The notes under the pieces are model-generated. The model was not told the DNA's origin and did not search any database. It saw only the letters and a list, made by a program, of their open reading frames with translations. Both the position numbers and the translations under genes were made by a program. This document shows, piece by piece, positions 6,239 through 8,135 of a stretch of 8,135 bases of DNA (position 1 is the first letter of the stretch; every line of letters starts with the position of its first letter). Location: positions 1 to 8,135 of the forward strand of contig DMXI01000396.1 in NCBI GenBank assembly GCA_003483885.1. The letters run 5' to 3'. Source of the DNA: Microscillaceae bacterium. GTDB taxonomy: Bacteria > Bacteroidota > Bacteroidia > Cytophagales > Microscillaceae.

Positions 6239-6997
6239 TTAACCAAAAACATGACCAGCTACATGTCCACCATCCACGTTGATAATTTCGCCCGTAATAA
6301 AATCACTTTGGGCCAGGTGGTATACTGTTTTGGCAATTTCAGATGATTCTCCCACTCGATTAAGCAAATGCAATCCAGCCAACGTATCAGCGTTTTCTAC
6401 ACCTATTTTGCCCTGCAAAGGGCTACGAATAATACCTGGAGCAATGGTATTTACCTTGATGTTGTTTTGGCCAAATTCAGCTGCCAGTTGTTTGGTCAAG
6501 GCGTGAATCCCTCCTTTGCTCACCACTGGAGCAGAGGCTGGAAAACCCGCAATGGCATGGTCTACCAGCACAGTACCAATGTTGATGATGGCTCCTCCGT
6601 TTTGTTTGACCATTTGAGGTACTACTGCCTGGCTGGCAAAGTAGGTTCCCTTGAGGTTTACTTTCCAGTAACGCTCCAGGTCGCCTTCCTCTACTTCTAA
6701 AAAAGGCTTAGGCGCAAATACTCCAGCATTGTTTACCAATACGTCAATACGTCCATATTTTTCGATGGCTGTTCTGGCCAGTTTTTTCCCGGTGGCTGCC
6801 AATGAAACATCTCCCGCTACCTGGGTAACATTTCGAGGAGCACCCAAAGCGTTATAGGCTTTTTTGAGTCTACCAGGATGGCTGGCATTTATGACTACTG
6901 AGTTTCCTTTGTCAATAAAAAACCGAGCAATGGCAAAGCCTATTCCAGCAGAAGCTCCAGTAACAATGACTACTTGTTTTTTGGTGTCCTGACTCAT
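6239..6997 (-). CDS. SDR-fold protein lacking the catalytic Tyr and Ser
   Basis: This is a 252-residue protein with the classical SDR Rossmann fold: TGASAGIG (13-20) for NAD(P) binding, GDVS (62-65), NNAG (89-92), Asn114 in WKVNLKG, and PG at 187-188. It ends GEIINVDGGH, as typical SDRs do. The active site departs from the family: Lys161 is present, but the position four residues before it, normally Tyr of YxxxK, is Pro157 (PVVSK). Where Ser is expected after INIG there is Thr142. The nucleotides confirm CCA for Pro, so this is not a one-base error. The protein may use another mechanism, bind without reducing, or belong to a divergent SDR subfamily. The ATG at 6997 is chosen over 7045 because it overlaps the tautomerase stop as ATGA, a translational-coupling arrangement, and gives the normal SDR N-terminus. 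Confidence 0.9.
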   Translation of the reverse strand: MSQDTKKQVVIVTGASAGIGFAIARFFIDKGNSVVINASHPGRLKKAYNALGAPRNVTQVAGDVSLAATGKKLARTAIEKYGRIDVLVNNAGVFAPKPFLEVEEGDLERYWKVNLKGTYFASQAVVPQMVKQNGGAIINIGTVLVDHAIAGFPASAPVVSKGGIHALTKQLAAEFGQNNIKVNTIAPGIIRSPLQGKIGVENADTLAGLHLLNRVGESSEIAKTVYHLAQSDFITGEIINVDGGHVAGHVFG

Positions 6998-7197
6998 GAG
7001 CGTTGTTTTTTGGTGTTTGAATATTGTTTGCCTTCTACCCCCCAATTATCAATGGGCACTTCGTCTATGACTACATGGGTGGTTTTAGGGTTTTTGTTGA
7101 GTACGTCCACCACCAATTGGGTAGCTCCTTCAATGAGTTGACGTTTTTGTTCTTTGGTTACTTGTTCGTCAGTAATCCGAATGTTGATATATGGCAT
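6994..7197 (-). CDS. 4-oxalocrotonate tautomerase family protein
   Basis: This is a 67-residue protein beginning MPYINIRIT. Removal of Met exposes Pro1, the catalytic base of 4-OT-type tautomerases. The family pattern continues with EQKRQLIEGATQLVVDVLNKNP, the amphipathic helix, then THVVIDEVPIDNWGVEG, the usual second strand and C-terminal hairpin of short tautomerases. Such enzymes shift keto-enol or double-bond positions in small acids and usually assemble as hexamers or dimers. The last codons overlap the SDR start (ATGA), and the gene leads a probable three-gene operon with the SDR and NTF2-like proteins. The natural substrate cannot be read from sequence. Confidence 0.9.
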   Translation of the reverse strand: MPYINIRITDEQVTKEQKRQLIEGATQLVVDVLNKNPKTTHVVIDEVPIDNWGVEGKQYSNTKKQRS

Positions 7198-7228
7198 AAT
7201 TAAACTTGTTTTGATTTAAACTATGCCA

Positions 7229-7236
7229 CAAAAGTA
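7229..7236 (-). promoter_or_regulatory. candidate -7 element of the tautomerase-SDR-NTF2 operon
   Basis: On the minus strand this reads TACTTTTG, an exact match to the Bacteroidetes -7 consensus TAnnTTTG. It would start transcription near 7222, about 25 bases before the tautomerase ATG. No TTG or TTTG is found at the -33 distance, which would suit a promoter that needs an activator. Confidence 0.45.
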
Positions 7237-7278
7237 GTGGGAAGATGTGCGAGGTAGTGAGGACTTATGTCACCAATA

Positions 7279-7300
7279 AAAAGTGAGGTAGGTCACATTT
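7279..7300. promoter_or_regulatory. CRP-type binding box upstream of the tautomerase operon
   Basis: The sequence reads AAAAGTGA, six bases (GGTAGG), then TCACATTT. Against the E. coli CRP consensus (AAATGTGA-N6-TCACATTT with TCTAGA centre) 18 of 22 positions agree. Its centre, 7289.5, is roughly 65-70 bp upstream of the predicted start, a class I activator position. The adjacent Crp/Fnr-family gene encodes a CRP-like recognition helix and is the likely binder. Confidence 0.6.
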
Positions 7301-7393
7301 GTAAAAGGAATGTTGAGTTGCGAATGCTGCATTTTCAATTTAGAAAAACACACTCTGAGATTCGGTATTGGTTATTCACTATTCTAAAGTGAG

Positions 7394-7954
7394 CTAATCT
7401 CCCAAACGACTCAAGGTTTCGCGCGATACCCCTAAATAGGCTGCAATGAGTTTTTTGGGCACCCGCTGAAACAACTGAGGGTATTGTTCCAGCAATAAGT
7501 CATATCTTTCTTTGGCCGAGTTTTTTAGGAGAGACAAGACTCTATTCTGCAAAGCAATGCGCCCAAACTTGCTTTTTTTGGCCCAAAAACGTTCCATTTT
7601 ATGCATTTGCGCGGTGAGTTTTTCTCGGTTCTCAAATGTGATAAACAACAACTCACAATCTTCTATACAATCAATGAAAATTTTGGAAGGCGTGCGTTTT
7701 ACAAAAGATTCATAATCGGTAATCCACCAGTTTTCCAGCCCAAATTGCAGAATATATTCTTTGCCACTAGCATCAAAAAAATAACTCTTCAGGCAGCCTT
7801 TTACTACCCAAAACTCCTTATCTACTATTTCTTCTTCTTGTACCAAATATTGGTGTTTGCGCTTATGGGTGGTCTCAAAATGACTCAGCACATAGGCAAA
7901 CTCCTCGTCGGTGAGTGGAATGATTTCCTCGATATGTGCTCTCAAAGGGTGCAT
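7394..7954 (-). CDS. Crp/Fnr-family transcriptional regulator
   Basis: This is a 186-residue regulator, the normal length for Bacteroidetes Crp-like proteins. The N-terminal cyclic-nucleotide-binding-like beta barrel spans about 10-110 (KHQYLVQEEEIVDKEFWVV, GCLKSYFF). It is followed by a long dimer helix (about 115-145) and a C-terminal helix-turn-helix (RVPKKLIAAYLGVSRETLSR). The recognition helix SRETLSR (177-183) places Arg178, Glu179 and Arg183 where CRP has Arg180, Glu181 and Arg185, the residues that read GTGA. The cAMP pocket signature (GELxL...PRxAxV) is not kept; GLENWW and TPSKIFI stand in those places. There is no N-terminal Fe-S cysteine cluster as in FNR, so the ligand is unknown. 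The gene sits 196 bp upstream of the tautomerase gene on the same strand, with a CRP-type box between them. Confidence 0.9.
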   Translation of the reverse strand: MHPLRAHIEEIIPLTDEEFAYVLSHFETTHKRKHQYLVQEEEIVDKEFWVVKGCLKSYFFDASGKEYILQFGLENWWITDYESFVKRTPSKIFIDCIEDCELLFITFENREKLTAQMHKMERFWAKKSKFGRIALQNRVLSLLKNSAKERYDLLLEQYPQLFQRVPKKLIAAYLGVSRETLSRLGD

Positions 7955-7961
7955 ACTTTTG

Positions 7962-7992
7962 CAAACATGGGCATCAGGGGCGAATATTTCAA
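7962..7992 (-). promoter_or_regulatory. candidate promoter of the Crp/Fnr-family gene
   Basis: On the minus strand TTG (7992-7990), 20 bases, then CATGTTTG (7969-7962) match the -33/-7 layout; only the first base of the -7 element differs. The start codon follows the -7 element by 7 bases, so the transcript would be leaderless or nearly so. This is a motif match only. Confidence 0.3.
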
Positions 7993-8013
7993 CCCCAGGA
8001 ATAGATTATTCTA

Positions 8014-8110
8014 AGAGCTTGTTTAAATTTTCGTTTAAAGTAGATTTTTTGACGCATCTAATCAAAAAAGGCGCAAAAAAGGACTAATCAATGAATTTTA
8101 AACAAGCTCT
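8014..8110. mobile_element. 97-bp MITE-like unit with inverted ends
   Basis: AGAGCTTGTTTAAA (8014-8027) and TTTAAACAAGCTCT (8097-8110) are perfect 14-base inverted ends. The interior is AT-rich and non-coding and contains a hairpin, TTTTTTGA (8045-8052) with TCAAAAAA (8062-8069). Another copy of the end sequence lies at 196-215. Size, inverted ends and repetition fit a miniature element or dispersed palindromic repeat. No transposase and no clear target duplication are seen, so mobility is unproven. Confidence 0.5.
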
Positions 8111-8135
8111 AAACTCGACTTTAGCCTTATGTAGC

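Noticed and set aside
6368..6700. 110-codon plus-strand open frame opposite the SDR gene
   Set aside because: It is a shadow of the SDR coding strand with no family resemblance.
7601..8014. 137-codon plus-strand open frame opposite the Crp/Fnr gene
   Set aside because: It is antisense to a confidently identified regulator, and its translation is rich in Phe and Tyr without domain pattern.
196..8112. CRISPR interpretation of the repeated 14-16 base core
   Set aside because: Copies are few, in both orientations and not regularly spaced, and no cas gene is present.
8055..8135. Minus-strand C-terminal gene end reading LHKAKVEFRACLKFID-stop at the right edge
   Set aside because: Most of it lies inside the dispersed repeat, and only about 25 bases are outside, too few to support a gene.

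Overview
The window looks like chromosomal DNA from a Bacteroidetes bacterium, most likely a marine Cytophagales of the Microscilla type. The reasons are the AT-rich composition, start codons without clear Shine-Dalgarno sequences, Bacteroidetes-like -7 elements (TAnnTTTG), a periplasmic-TPR/SpoIIE phosphatase of the kind common in that group, and a Bacteroidetes-style Crp/Fnr regulator. The genus is an inference from protein style, not a database result.

Left part (1-3237, + strand). A non-coding stretch carrying a copy of a short repeat is followed by a SiaC-like (DUF1987) regulatory phosphoprotein. Next comes a large membrane phosphatase: signal peptide, about nine TPRs, one transmembrane helix, coiled coil and SpoIIE/PP2C domain. 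The phosphatase reading frame is broken by an apparent one-base loss in an AAA run near 1160, which separates the signal peptide from the rest. SiaC-like protein next to a SpoIIE-type phosphatase recalls the SiaA/SiaC pair of the Pseudomonas SiaABCD switch. No SiaB kinase or SiaD cyclase is in the window.

Middle part (3394-5774). Three minus-strand genes encode a small secreted protein of unknown function, a SpoIIAA/STAS-like protein, and a charged protein with a possible winged-helix segment. The last is divergent from a short BLUF blue-light photoreceptor gene with all key flavin-site residues. The 284-bp divergent intergenic region is rich in symmetric DNA: an 18-bp perfect palindrome and an 11-bp-arm inverted repeat.

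Right part (5847-7954, - strand). A Crp/Fnr-family regulator lies upstream of a likely operon of tautomerase, SDR-fold protein and NTF2-like protein. Tautomerase and SDR overlap by ATGA. The SDR lacks the catalytic tyrosine and serine. The regulator keeps the SRETxxxR recognition helix of E. coli CRP, and a near-consensus CRP box (18 of 22 positions) lies just upstream of a -7 element in front of the operon, so a direct regulatory circuit is predicted.

Both ends carry copies of a dispersed repeat (core TTTAAACAAGCTCT). At the right end two inverted copies bound a 97-bp MITE-like unit.
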